In this document: in pieces, positions 1 through 12,327 of the stretch
Layout of the letters: the number at the start of each line of letters is the position of its first letter
Position numbering within the stretch: position 1 is the stretch's first letter
Source of the DNA: Diadema setosum
Taxonomy: Eukaryota; Echinodermata; Echinoidea; Diadematoida; Diadematidae
DNA length: 64,000 nucleotides
Assembly: GCF_964275005.1 (NCBI RefSeq)
Contig: NC_092701.1
Span: 13,266,670-13,330,669 of the forward strand
Reading direction: 5' to 3'
Translations under genes and position numbers: made by a program
Notes under the pieces: generated by a model
What the model was told of the DNA's origin: nothing
Databases searched by the model: none
The model's input: the letters and a program-made list of their open reading frames with translations, nothing else

Positions 1-366
1 GTTTCAGTACATTATAATGTAGCATGATTGACAGAAAGCCCATGACCTGTTGTGAAAATTGGACATGTCAAATCTCTCCACCTGGCAATAAGACCCAGTC
101 ACATGACTGAAAACTGGCAGACTGGTACGCTTCCAGTCTTAAAGGGGAAGTACGGTTTTGTTGGCCATGGCACATCTTTCTGTTATTTAGTGGTACCGGT
201 ATTAGCAGAATACGTGATAACATTGTGTTAACCGGTAATGTGGCAAAGGCATGAAGTGTGTGGTCTGACTTAGGACGTTACAAAAGCTTCTATATTGTGA
301 AATCGGGAGACTTTCAGCATACTATAAACACTTCAGCATGCTATGAGTACGTATGGGTAGAAATCG

Positions 367-535
367 GGGGCCCGTTGCATAAAAGTTACAATGGTGACAA
401 CTTTGCCATCCAATGGTAACCGCCATGGCAACAATACTCAACAGTCAATCACAATCAAGAATTCCATGGAAGTTACCATTGTATAGCAAAGTTACCATCA
501 TTGTAACTTTTATGCAACAGGCCCCAGTTATGGAA
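367..535. mobile_element. Foldback MITE, 169 bp
   Basis: Begins GGGGCCCGTTGCATAAAAG and ends with its reverse complement, with one change in the first 10 bases. The arms extend about 54 bp (367-420 and 482-535) with GTTACAATG and GTTACCATTG words. The loop is about 60 bp. No clear target duplication. Confidence 0.8.
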
Positions 536-544
536 GAACAAGAT

Positions 545-607
545 CAGTGATGGAAAAGAGAGCTCTGCATGCTTGGTGGAGGTCTGCACTCTCAGAGTGC
601 TTCTCTA
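545..607 (-). repeat. End fragment of an interspersed repeat
   Basis: The reverse complement reads GAAGCACTCTGAGAGTGCAG followed by ACCTCC, the same start as the longer copies at about 2568-3060 and 62905-63325. Confidence 0.5.
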
Positions 608-1790
608 GTTAAATTTGTTATTGAATTACAATGTAATGTGTTCATATCCATTCAATTTCCAGGTTGAGTAATGAACTTGTATGAATTTTTGAATGATTTG
701 GAAATATATAGTGTGCAAAAGCCTCAATGATGGAGCATATCACTTTTAGCACTTACATGAAGTTAGATTATATTTGTCTCCTAGACTCAATCTTTCTTCA
801 TTCAAAAGTATTTGGGGGGGGGGTGAATTCAAATGGATTGAATGGATAATAATGAAGATCTGCATTTCCAATGCATTGATAAAGAGTGCTATTGTATTCT
901 ATTACACAGAAATGCAGTTGAAATGTAGTTTGAAAAAAGAGTACAATTAATTTAGCATAACATTGATTTTTTTTTTTTTTGTCAAAATGAGATGAAAAAT
1001 ATGGAATGAATGGCATTTTAATCCTATCCCCACCTGGGGGAGGCATTTTGGACCCCCTTGACATTTTGCATGATCATTCCGCAACGCATGATGCTCTCAC
1101 TGCGACATTTTATAACTTTTTACTTTCAAGTATCACATAACTTTTTAGACCAAATTTGTCGCTCTCGTTTTGAAGCCACCCTGTATGCCCCTTTGAAAAA
1201 TATTTGTCGACCCCAAAATTGCTAAAAAACATAATTTTGTGTACAAATCCAATGTAGATTGTGTTTTTGCATTTAATTCTTACAAAGATAAATATTTTTA
1301 CTTTCAATGGCTGACAAAAATTTATTTTAGGCTGATAATGCTTTAAAAAGTTTCTGCGACAAATTTTGACAAAAAACAACAACAAAGAAATACATAAGAC
1401 ATTCAATAAACAATAAAATTCGAAAGAAGTAATTATAAACCAAATTTTTGCTTCAATATTATTGTTAAGGATACTGAAAATAGTATGTTCACCTAAAAAA
1501 TTTTATCTGAAAAAAAAATGCATAAATTAGCATTTATTAATTTAAAATACATGAATCAAAATGTGAAAAATCGAACCATACAGTCTTGTAGATTACATTG
1601 GCCTCTACCTTAGTGCAAATTTTCGCGAGGACCACGTGATCCACAACTGAGATCTGAAGTGGGGCCAAAAAGTCGTCCCCCCCCCCCTCCCCCGATGGTT
1701 TTTAAGTCCCTCAAAAACCAGGTGGGTGTAGGGTTAAAGTTCTTGAAAAGTCAATAATGAATATGCAAACAATGAAGTGATGTTGCCATA

Positions 1791-1980
1791 CACTCTAAAA
1801 ACACAAATGTTAAATTAGCATTTAAAAGGGCCGAGGAGTGACAACATTTTGAAAGTGTTGGTTTTCCTGCTAGATTCAACATTTAAAATGTTATTTTAAA
1901 AGTTGGATGCAACACTTCAAAAAATGCTGTCACTCCTCGGCCCTTTTAAATGTTGATTCAACATTTGCGTTTTTAGAGTG
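1791..1980. mobile_element. Tc1/mariner-type MITE, 190 bp, TA duplication
   Basis: Terminal inverted repeats start CACTCTAAAAACACAAATG and run about 70 bp with few mismatches, sharing AAAAGGGCCGAGGAGTGACA. Both ends are flanked by TA (1789-1790, 1981-1982), the duplication made by Tc1/mariner-type transposases. No coding capacity. Confidence 0.85.
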
Positions 1981-2567
1981 TACCCTCACAACTTGCCATA
2001 CAATTCAAATTTTGAATTTTCTGTTATTCATTTAAAGGCAAACATGCATCAGTCTAAAATCCTGATAGATCGACCTGATCATTGAAGTTATTTAACCAGG
2101 AATAACATCACTTCAATACAGAAAATTGAATCTTATCATTTCTTTGGACATGATCAATAGAGAATTGTAAGGTTATGACAACATCAGCTCACTCATTTGC
2201 ATATTCATGTCAAATACATGTATGAAAATGTGTAAAAACTGTTCTGCAGTCAACAGTTCTGCTTTCAAATGTTTGAAAACTGTTCTGCAAAAATTAGCAA
2301 AACTTCACAATTTCATAACTTCCCTATTTCACTATTTATCCAATTCTGATAAAAAATGTTCACTGTTGTCCTCCCAAGTTTTTACTCTTATCATACTATA
2401 CAGGCTGATTTTACTGAGCATGTGAACCATTTGCAAAGGATGTAAATGTCAAAAATGGCAAAGTCCAACATTCTGAAATTTTCACTTTCTTTTTTCATTT
2501 GTTGCGACAATGGCACTGAAAATAATTCTCATCACGAGTAACACACAGCTAAACATTTGTAAGTAGA

Positions 2568-3060
2568 AAAGCACTCGGAGAGCGCAGACCTCTGTCAAGC
2601 AGCTCCCACTTTCCACCGTCATCTTGCTCTTCCATAGAGATCAGTGATTTCCGTCCACTGAAAAAAAAAATCACCCGATTTCACAATATAGAAGCTTTTT
2701 TAACGTCGTAAACCCTCAGATGCGCGGCAAGCCTCGCCCTAGCAGAGATTAGAGCGTGCACTTAAGTGCCTGCATGGAAACCTCAAATATGCGCAGCCTG
2801 AACTCCCAAGTACATTGACCCTTCCTGCCAAAATATCAAAAATCCTTTATAAATTCCCCAAAAATTCTTGGATCACTACAAAAAGTTAATCGTTTATTAC
2901 TTGTGTCGTTCTCAACCTTTCCTGCAAGTTAATCCGTTAATCCCAATCCCAATCCGTTAACTACTTTTTGAGTTATTTTGCGCATGGACAAACTAACTAT
3001 GTAACAAACAAACCAACGGTATAATGAAAACATAACCTCCTCCCTTGGCGGAGGTAGTAT
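2568..3060 (+). repeat. Interspersed repeat copy (family shared with 62905-63325)
   Basis: Starts GCACTCGGAGAGCGCAGACC and ends with a foldback AACCTCC...GGAGGTAGTATAATAATG after an ACAAACAAACCAACGG stretch. The copy in FMO gene 2 intron 5 shares both ends and the phrase TTGAGTTATTTTGC. Class is uncertain (non-autonomous LINE-like or MITE). Confidence 0.55.
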
Positions 3061-3524
3061 AATAATGCCTCAAAAGGTATGTGAATAATTTGCAGATATG
3101 TTGTAAATGAAATGAAAAACTTCACAGATTTTGCTATTGACATACACGAGATATTCTACAAACTGTTGAGTTCCATATGGAAGTTCACAAAGATTTCCAG
3201 AGCATTATGCACGTCTTGTGAAGGTTCTATATGTACACATATGACAAGGCTTTAACACCCTTTTTCAGAGCAAATTATGAGCAGATCACAAACAAATGTG
3301 CAAATGCACAAGAAATTGTCCTATTTTTGTTGTTTTTTTCAAAAACTAAAAATGACACCCACAAATATTTCACAACACTTTCAATTCCCTGCTTAGGTTT
3401 TGCAATCATTTGCAAACTATTAAAAATGTGAATGTTGAAGTTTGCTAGTTTTTCATCCACATCCTTTGCCAGGTTTACAAGCTCTGAAATCAGTGCTTGA
3501 ACCTGGAATGGAATTCCTGCTTAA

Positions 3525-4688
3525 TATAGGTTTTCCCGGCCAATTTCGCACTTTTGTCAGTCCATTTGATAAAAGGTTCATTCAATTTAGCGAAAATCCT
3601 CGTCACTGCACATTCTGTCATTCAAAATTGCAAGTTGGTCGTTCAATTTAGCATTTCGATCAATGAAATTTGCACATGTGCCATTCGAATTCGTAAAACG
3701 AGCATTCAAATTGGCACGTGCTCTTCAGTCATTCAAATTCGCCAACACTGGCCGAAAGGGGTATTTCAGTCATTCAATTTCGCGTATGGGCAGTCAAATT
3801 CCTAACATGTTCATTCAAATTAACGTCATGTTATTTCTCTTTTGAAAAGGTGATAACATTTAAACGCGTATTTCTATGTGACTTTTTGTTTCATCCACGC
3901 ACTGTTAAGCAGTAAAAGTATCATATTTTTTACCATACATAACTCGGGTTTGTTGTTCTGTAACGCCCCTTTTCTTTCATATATGTCATTTTAGGCCTAC
4001 ATGTACCAATACTACAGATTAACTTCATCTTCTTACAGTCATGACAGCACAAATTAGATACATGTGCAGACGTATTTCTCAAAAAGACAGAAAAAGAATT
4101 ATAGAAACATTTGATGATCATAACCTTGACTTCCTAGAACTGGCCGACACACTCGGAATAAAGCACTCAACGGCTAGATAAGTTGTGGCCACATGATGTA
4201 CTAAATATTGGGACTGGAAGAATCACTAAGCACATTGAAGAAAAAAAAACTGTTGCCAAAATCTCTAAAATGAGTACGAAAATATGAAATGTCATGACGC
4301 TTGCAAAACAGTAACTGTGTTGACAAAAAAAAAATAAAGAAAGAACCAAAGCATAAACATGCGTGCTAAATTGACTGCAAAAGATGTTAAATTAGATGCC
4401 CAAAAATGAATTTGAATGAACGAGTGCGGCATGTCCGTGATCACGTGACTATATCATTCTAAATTGAATGAACGAATAACGAAATGGTGCTAATTTTACG
4501 AATTTCAATTGAAAAAGTGTTAATTAGAATGACGCTAAAGGTAATTTGAATGCTCCAAAATGAATTTGAATGAAGAGATCATAAAATTGAACTACCGAAC
4601 ATGTCATTTACGCTAAACTTTGCTAAATTGAATGCAGCAATTAGGAATTGGACTGACACAAGTGCGAAATTGGCCGGGAAAACCTATA
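3525..4688. mobile_element. Decayed DNA transposon with terminal and subterminal repeats
   Basis: Ends TATAGGTTTTCCCGGCCAAT and its reverse complement match for about 30 bp, then the match continues with small gaps. The outer TATA/TATA allows a TA duplication. Subterminal DNA holds many ATTCAATTT/AAATTGAAT words in both orientations. The middle holds a short transposase-like reading frame (4041-4181). The element is about 1.16 kb and non-autonomous. Confidence 0.8.
4041..4181 (+). pseudogene. Transposase N-terminal helix-turn-helix remnant
   Basis: A 46-residue frame ends RKRIIETFDDHNLDFLELAD plus TLGIKHSTAR and then TAA. Two basic/hydrophobic helices with a turn before a T-L-G-I-K-x-S-T-A recognition helix is the pattern of Tc1/IS630-type homeodomain-like transposase N-termini. 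The following codons (VVAT...) are broken by stops and no DDE catalytic part is visible. The ATG follows a run with no obvious promoter. It sits inside matching terminal repeats, which supports the call. Confidence 0.55.
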
Positions 4689-5297
4689 GTAAATGTTACA
4701 AAACAGTGTAATAAGGCACCAATATGTGATATGTGGTAGACTTACCATTATTGTGTAGGACTTAAAGATTTGAATAGAAATAATATTGTAATTAATTAAG
4801 GATACTTGTAGAAAACTTCTCAAACAATTAGGAATCTAAGGAGCAAGCATTTTGTATTTTGTTTGTTTACAACTTTGTTTAGTCTCTGGCATCACAGCAA
4901 TGCTAAGCTTTAAGGGAAGAAATGAAAATGAAAATTAATGTAAAAATATGTTGCGGTACATTATTGTAAGCTTTACAGAGCAGCACACTGTTGCTTTGTG
5001 AAAGAATACATGCTGCAGTTTTTGCAGAACTCTCCTCCGCACAAATTTTAACTCTTCTCATTTGTTCATTTCATTTGTAGGGTATCAGTTTGATGGATTC
5101 CAGCTTCACGCAACATCACCAACAAGCAGCATCAGTCCAAAGTTTGATGTAAATCCAGGGGCATAATGGTCGCACCTTCAAGTATCTGGTAGTTTAACAG
5201 ATGCATCAGTTATCACAGAATGCATACTGGTGTGCCACATGATTTAGGGTAGTACAGATCATTATAACATAAGAGTTTAAAAATCTATGACTGTAGC

Positions 5298-5858
5298 TTA
5301 AAGGACAAATTCACCTTCATGGACATGTGGGTTGAGTGAATGCAGCAAAATAAAATAAGTAGAACATATCAGTGAGAGTTGGAGGAAAATCGGACAATCC
5401 GTTCAAAAGTTATGAATTTTGAAGTTTCTGCTCAGCCACAGCTGGATGAAAAAACGATAGCTTGTGATGTCACATGTGTACAATGATATTAAGAAAGAAT
5501 AAAGAAAATTCAACATATTCCCATTTTTCTCGCATAACACAAGAACACTCAACTTCTCTCTTTCAGAAGACAGGGGGAATAATATTACCCTTTTATACTT
5601 CAGTAATAGGTCGAAGAAATGCGCACTTTATTCAAAAAGTGAAGTTTTGTGAAATTCTCTTTTTTATTTTCCTTCAATCGTTGTATGCAAGTGACATCAT
5701 ACACTGTAGCAGTCTTCACATCCAGCAGTGACTGCGCAGATACTTAAAAAATTTCGTAACTTTTAAACAGATTATCTGATTTTCCTCAAACTTTGTGTTC
5801 TACTAATACTGCTGCATTCTCTCAATCCTTATGAACATGAAGGTGGACTTGTCCTTAA
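5298..5858. mobile_element. TTAA-flanked inverted-repeat element, 561 bp
   Basis: Left end TTAAAGGACAAATTCACCTT and right end (reverse) TTAAGGACAAGTCCACCTT match on through GAATGCAGCA. TTAA at both ends suggests a piggyBac-like duplication. The inner phrase with GACAATC-TTCA-AAGTTA recurs at 11685-11710, so relatives are present. No coding capacity. Confidence 0.7.
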
Positions 5859-6076
5859 TTGTCTTATCACAGAATGATACAAAGTGTGATTTATAAATTC
5901 AAGTAGGTTAAAAAGAATGGAGTCACGACCATCTTATGCCAGATGTTGCCAGATGTTCGATGCTGCCACTCAAAAATATTTGAAGCATGTGCCAAACTGG
6001 GTCTGCCGCGCAGATAGGAATACAATGGACTCGTGTCTCATTGTATCACCAGCCACTCTCTGGGGAAGATGTGTAC

Positions 6077-6549
6077 ATCTTTGTGATGGTAATTACTTTT
6101 TGCTATCCCTTCTTATTAAAGACAGGTGATATAATTATGATGGTTAAGACACAGGGATGCGCAAATAGAAATTAAAAAAAAAAAGGAAATAAAGATGAAA
6201 ATTACCAGACTGCACAAGTGTCATCGAAACCAGACATAAGACTTTTTGTTAACATGAAACAACGATTTCTAGCGCCATACCCTAAATCCTAACTGTACTT
6301 GGTCTCGTTTTATCTTTGTGATGGTACTTACTTTTTGCTATATCCCTTCTTATTAAAGACAGGTGATATAATTATGATGGTTAAGACACAGGGATGCGCA
6401 AATAGAAATTTAAAAAAAAAGGAAATAAAGATGAAAATTACCAGACTGCACAAGTGTCATCGAAACCTGACATAAAACTTTTTGTTAACATGAAACAGCG
6501 ATTTCTAACGCCATACCCTAAATCCTAACTGTACTTGGTCTCGTTTTAT
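6077..6549 (+). repeat. Direct tandem duplication, two copies of about 236 bp
   Basis: Copy 1 is 6077-6311 and copy 2 6312-6549; both begin TCTTTGTGATGGTA and end TTGGTCTCGTTTTAT. They differ by a few substitutions and short indels, so the duplication is fairly recent. Confidence 0.9.
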
Positions 6550-6639
6550 GAAGAGTTAGAATTGATTACAAAATTGACTTCTATCATAAGTCTGTGGCAG
6601 CAATTTAAAATCAATTATATCTTTTGATTAAACAGGGTT

Positions 6640-8210
6640 CTAGATTATTTTGAACCATGGAGATACAAAGGTAGATGTACAAGAACCGTTTTTGTTAGTA
6701 TCGCATAATGCGTTGCCATGGCAACGGCAAATTTTCATAAAAATCTTTAATTGAACTACTCTCATTTTTTGAGCAATTAACCCCAAATGTGGCATGTGTA
6801 ACTCCTATCAAAAGAAGATGTGGAAGACACTTTCTTCATTGGTATAGCCTGGCGCATTGCCATGACAACAGCAAATCAAAAAAAAAGAATACAGAATGTT
6901 GTGGATGGAAGCACTCTTTCATTTTTTGAGTAATTGACCCGAAATTTGGCATGTGTGACCACTTTCAAAGGAAGATGTGCAAACGCTTTTTGTTAGTGTT
7001 GCATAATGCATTGCCATGACAACAGCAAATTTTGACAAAATCTTATACATTGTGGTTGATCAAACTACTCCTCAGTTTTACAGCAATTCAGTTGAAATTT
7101 TGGATATAAGATGCCGTCAATGTAAGGTGTAGTTCTGCAAGATGCCATTTATGTATGTGTGAACAAATATGTTGCCATGGCAACAGCAGTTTTTGTACCA
7201 ATCATACAAAAAAAAAGAGTGGATTGGCCTAACTCCCTGTGTTTTTGGAGTACTTGACTTGAATTTTGGCACATATGTGACGACTACTGTGTGTAGAAGT
7301 GCAGAACAGATCTTCTATACACGTTTATCAATACGTTGCCATGGTAACAGCATTTTTTCATTAAAAGCATACCTTTATATGCTTTTTTGCTAACTCCCTA
7401 TTTCTTTGAGCATTTAGCTTGAAATTTAGCCCATGTGACTGCTATGATAGATGTGAAAACTTTATCTTTGGCTATTGTTGAATGATGCATTGCCATGGTA
7501 ACAGCATATTTTGAATGAAAATCGTCCAAAATTACTGTGGATTCAGTCAACTTCCTCAGTCTTTGAGCACTTGGCTTGAAATTTTGCATATGTGACCACT
7601 ATAGTACGTAGATATGCAAACTTAATCTTTCATCATTGTTGAGCTATGCGTTGCCATGCTAACAACATTTTTTTCATTAAAAAGCATACAAAAATACTGT
7701 GGATTCAGCCAACTCCCTCAGTCTTTTAGCATTTAGCTTGAAATTTGGCCCATGTGACCACTATGGTATGTACAAAATGTGGATGTGCAAACTTAATCTT
7801 TTGCCATTGTTGAACAATGAATTGCCACGGTAACAGCATATCTTGAATAAAAGTCCTACGAAAATACTGTGGAAACAGTTAACTTCCCTAGTCTTAATAG
7901 AGCATTTAGCTTGAAATTTGGCACATATGACTGCAGTAGTACAAAAATGTGCAAATTTAATCTTTTGTCATTGTTGAACTATGCGTTACTATGGTAAAAA
8001 ACATTTTTCCCTATAAAGCATACAAAATATTGTGGATTCAGCTTACTCAGTCTTTGGTCATTATTGAACAATGTGATGCCAATGGTAACAGCATAATATT
8101 TTCAATGGAAATCATGCAAAAATACTGTGGAAACCTCCCTGAGTCTTGAGCATTTAGGTTTAAATTTGGCACACGTGACCACTATGTTATGTAGATGTGT
8201 GAACTTACAG
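6640..8210 (+). repeat. Tandem array of about 160-bp units with an X-box-like palindrome
   Basis: About ten diverged units. Each carries a variant of GTTGCCATGGCAAC, at 6712, 6856, 7010, 7171, 7335, 7489, 7650, 7821, 7984 and 8074. Spacing is mostly 144-171 bp. Units also share TTGAAATTTGGC-CA-TGTGACC. The core palindrome equals the RFX X-box consensus shape. Reading frames within it are chance. Confidence 0.85.
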
Positions 8211-9390
8211 GTGTTTTAAATGTGAGTGAGATAATATTTCTACAGGGTCATTGGCACCTCCATGCCTTCAATTGTCCTTGATGTTGGGAACTTAATTAAT
8301 AATTTCATGAATTTTTACATGCAAAAATAGATAAATAAATGAATAAAATGAATACAAACACTTAAAATATGAGAAAGAGCAAAGAAATCATTTGCAAAGC
8401 TCATCAAATATTTTTCAAAGAAAAGAAATGTATCCATTTTCCTCCATTTTTATTTGTTTTTGAGTGGGTCCCTTTTGTGTTTTATTGTTTATCTGTAAGT
8501 TTGTTGAGTAAGTCTCATAATCATGTGAAAGTATAAAAACAGCTAATTATCTCTATTTAGAAAGACTTACCACCATTCTCAGAAGGAAACTTTTGTGAGG
8601 TAATTTTTTGTTTTGTTTTATCTGTTCGATCAATCAATGGGAGCAGTTTTATAAAATTTGTACAATTATTATTCATAAGGCCTGACTGTTAGTCATTGAA
8701 GCTATTTAAAAGTTAACAATATGACAAAATTATTTTGAATGAAATTGTGTATGTCTTTTATTTATCCTAAGTTTGTATCATTTGAGCAATTCATATCCAA
8801 GATGCCATAATGATTGCAGTGTTTTTGAAATGATGAGAAAACACATGCAGCATCCTAGTATTTTGCATGAGTTCTGCCTGTAAATGTACATCATGAATAT
8901 TGCCTATATTTAAGAATTGTCAGTATTCTTCTTTTCTGATACAGCATTTTTCTTTTTCTTGTATAAATTCCCATGTGTATTACAAACGCCACATACATGT
9001 ATCAAGTACCAAACTGTAACACACCCCCCCCCCCCAAAAAAAAATGGAAATAAAGAAATGTCTTTCAACAATAAACACAAATCTAACTATATCATTTATA
9101 ATTATTTGGTATCTATTGATAGATGTACTGAGATATGTTTTGCGGAGTAAAGAGGAAATAGAATGGAAGACAAGACATTGAGTTGATGAATGACTTGTCT
9201 TACTTCTGTCAGCTATATCATGGAGAGTGAAAGCCTAAACATGTTTGAAATCCATCATATGAGACAAATCCATCGCATTTAGTTGACAATTACATACTAA
9301 TATTGTCAATTTCAACAAATTAACCATGACATATGCATAATAAAAAAAAAAAATACGCACTCCAGTATCTGTCCAAAGACCTATATAATT

Positions 9391-9585
9391 TTGCTGAAAT
9401 TACAGCAAAATTTGGTCTGCATGGAAAGACCTGCACATGCATCATCTTTCCTGAGCATTTGTGACGGTCCAAGAGATTTGCTGTAATTACAGCAAAACTT
9501 GTTCTGCTGATATCAGTACTCCAGAAGTAAGTACCCTCCTAGATGCACTCACCAAGTTTTGCTGAAATTGCAGCAAAACTGTTGA
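9391..9585. repeat. Short inverted repeats around TTGCTG-AATT-CAGCAA
   Basis: Palindromes of the form TTTTGCTGAAATTACAGCAA occur at 9393, 9479 and 9558. The last two form inverted arms, GCAAAACTTG against CAAGTTTTGC, about 100 bp apart. Likely a small MITE plus a solo end. Confidence 0.5.
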
Positions 9586-9810
9586 TGCAAGTGGATTGTT
9601 GAGAATTGTGGAAAATATCAAGGGGATTGTCATGTTTTGATGTGTAATTTCAGCACTTTTCACCTCTTGGACTAACCTGTAGCCTTGTGGAGGATTTATG
9701 TGGTTTTTAAGGGAATTTTGGGGAAACTTGACAATGCTTGAATTTGTCATTTCCAACCACACTCTGTTATAGACAGATTGACAGAGGCCATTGTGCACCA
9801 TTCTACAACT

Positions 9811-10190
9811 ATTATTCAAATTCATGAAATTCTTCCGTTTTTCATTGCAACTGATTGACAAATTGCCCTGCAGCGACATTAACAAGCACTGAATTGATCA
9901 GTGTTTTAGTAGTAGCCATGATAAAAATAAACAACATCATGGACGTACATACTCGAGCAGGATTCGAACCTATACGACCTCCTAACCTCCGGATAAGCGT
10001 CATCTCCACTAGACCACCGAGCTTCCACCCGACAGCAAATATTAGGTCTAATCCTTATAGTTTGTAGCGGGTACTGCGTAATTATTCAAATTCATGAAAT
10101 TCTTCCGTCGTCGATGTAGGGCTATTTGTCAGTCAGTTGCAATGAAAACACATCTCGGCGGAAGAATTGCATGAATTTGTATAAACAATT
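9811..10190. mobile_element. Foldback element enclosing a tRNA-like sequence
   Basis: ATTCAAATTCATGAAATTCT occurs at about 9815 and 10084 directly, and inverted near 10155-10180. An adjoining block with TTGCAACTGATTGACAAAT appears inverted at 10120-10145. The order of arms suggests a foldback element whose arm was duplicated, with the tRNA-like part in the loop. Confidence 0.5.
9955..10024 (-). mobile_element. tRNA-derived SINE head
   Basis: On the minus strand box A is TGGTCTAGTGG (10016-10006) and box B GGTTCGAATCC (9970-9960), the two internal RNA polymerase III promoter blocks. The acceptor stem does not pair well, so this is a SINE or tRNA relic rather than a working tRNA. Confidence 0.55.
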
Positions 10191-10514
10191 ATGTTTTCTT
10201 CATTAAACAATTCTTGACTTTAACAGTAGGCCTATGAACTGCATGCCGTAATTTCATTTTGATAGATTTTCAGTTCAAGGTTAAAATGCATGTGAATGCA
10301 TCAAATTTATATGTTGATATGCGAAGACAGTCTTTATGATTTTCGTTAAAAAAAAATGGAAAGGAAATACATAAAATTTGTGCAAAATGCACAAATGCGG
10401 GTATTAAAGAAGTGAACGTTTTCAGCCCTGACGGAAATGCAGCTGATAACCTTCCATTGTGATTGATTAAGTTTTTTCATAAAAATATTGCTATTTTGAA
10501 AAACACACTGCTGT

Positions 10515-10790
10515 TTAGTGTAACCAGATCGCTACACTGCAAATTGGATGTGTAAAGTTGTGTAAAATATTCTTACACATCAGGTTAACACAACCCCACA
10601 ACCCGGGTTGTGTAAATCTTACACGGCGTTGTGTATCACTTTTTACACAATAGTTGTGAAAAAACCTTGCTACACAACAAGTGATGTATAATGTTTCCAA
10701 CAACTGTTGTGTAAAAATTACTGGTTGTGTACTTGAGATGTGTAACTGCTGTTAGCAACTGTCGTGTAAAAATTACTGGTTGTGTACATC
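10515..10790. repeat. TGTGTAA-rich repeat region with internal duplication
   Basis: Many TTGTGTA/TTACACAA words in both orientations. A block with GTAAAAATTACTGGTTGTGT occurs twice (10709 and 10763). Looks like a degenerate MITE cluster; no gene. Confidence 0.5.
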
Positions 10791-11347
10791 CAGAGCTTCA
10801 AGAGTGGGGGTTTGAGCACTTCATTCCACATTTCCAGCCTAAGTACAAGTAATGGGGCCTTTGACTTTTACGAGATCCACGTAGTCTTTTAAAAATATAT
10901 GATCAGAAACAGTGTAGCTTTTGGACCCCACTGACACAAATGAGGCGAAATTGTACACAAATTGTTGAATGATAACTGCGCCGCAGACAATGGATGCAAC
11001 CACATGCATGCATAGCTGCATGGTAAAAACACACGCGTGTGGCTGTATACAATAATATTATAGGTCTAGGCCAGGGAACGAATTTAAATATCAGTGCGGG
11101 CAAGAAAGGGGCGCCAACAATCAGTCGTGTCTTTTTACTAATTGTTTTAATTAGATAGAAAAATGCAGCCTATCTGAACAAGACTCATACGCACTGAGTT
11201 ACCATTACCATCACCAGAGCAGTGCCATTATCTTCTTCTTCTCCTTCTTCTTCTTCTTCTCCTAGTAATAATTCGGACTTTTCTTCCTTTGAAGGAGAAT
11301 GTAATGCACACACACGCACTCACATATATACGTATATATGTATATAC

Positions 11348-11351
<4 letters not shown>

Positions 11352-11408
<57 letters not shown>

Positions 11409-11412
11409 TATA
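11352..11412. repeat. (TA)n microsatellite
   Basis: About 50 bp of nearly pure TA, directly before a MITE. Confidence 0.95.
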
Positions 11413-11446
11413 TCTCGGAATTTTCCACGTGTTGGACTTCGAATGT

Positions 11447-11630
11447 TATAATTATAAAAGAATGAGTTTCAAATACACCATCTGTAGATCCAACAAGAGG
11501 GTTTTTATTCACAAAATTTTCAACCCGCCTCGGGCCTTCGTCAGTGTAGTGTATATACTAGGACAATAATAAGTTTTTGCAAACATAAATCACAGATGGC
11601 GTATTTGAGACTCATTCTTTTATAATTATA
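11447..11630. mobile_element. MITE, 184 bp, beside (TA)n
   Basis: Arms 11447-11485 and 11592-11630 are 39-bp inverted repeats starting TATAATTATAAAAGAATGAG, with a few mismatches. Outer bases are TA-rich, so a TA target is likely. Confidence 0.75.
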
Positions 11631-11892
11631 TACATATACAAAGTAATATATGATTATGAAGATACATGATATCAAGATGATCAGACAATCCTTTCAGAAG
11701 TTACGAATTTGTAAATTTTCGGTGCCATCATTGCCATGATTGCTGGATGAGAAGACTACAACATTTCGTGACGTCACCGCAGGGCGATAAGGAAAATATC
11801 AAGCCAATTAAGCATACTTTTTAGCGTATAATAATGAAAGAGAACATGACTTTTCTCTTCAGTGAACAGGGGAATGAAATTAACTTTAACAT

Positions 11893-12066
11893 GCAGTGGC
11901 GGATCCAGAGGGGGGAGCAAGAGGCGCACGCCCCCCTTCTTTATTGTTAAAAACAAAAGAAATAAAAAGAAAAAAAAATGAAATGAAACCCGGAAGTGGC
12001 ACCAGAAATATTAGTTGCGCCGCCCCCCCCCCCCCAACTTTACAGAATTCCTGGATCCGCCCCTGA
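11893..12066. mobile_element. GGCGGATCCAG-family MITE, copy 1
   Basis: Begins CAGTGGCGGATCCAG and ends CTGGATCCGCCCCTG. The interior holds purine/C runs. Two more copies lie at 27066-27181 and 29119-29280. CAG-type ends would suit a hAT-like MITE, though an 8-bp duplication is not convincing here. Confidence 0.7.
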
Positions 12067-12327
12067 CATGTGCCAGTAACAAGTTGAGGAAATTTTTGTT
12101 TTTCATTTAAAAAAAAGATGCAATTTGTGGAACATAAATATTTGTTTCATTCTCGACTATGCTGACCCGAATTATGATCGATAATATTAAAGAGGACAGA
12201 AAGTAAAAGAAAAAAAAAAAGATGACCTGCAGATGAAAGAAATATAGGCCTGCTGCATTATGCATAATAGTCATGAAATGGCATGGCAATGTACTTTCAC
12301 TTCCACATAGCTCATTATCATCTATAG

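Noticed and set aside
9955..10024. Functional tRNA gene
   Set aside because: Boxes A and B are good but the acceptor stem does not pair properly, so it is treated as a SINE head.
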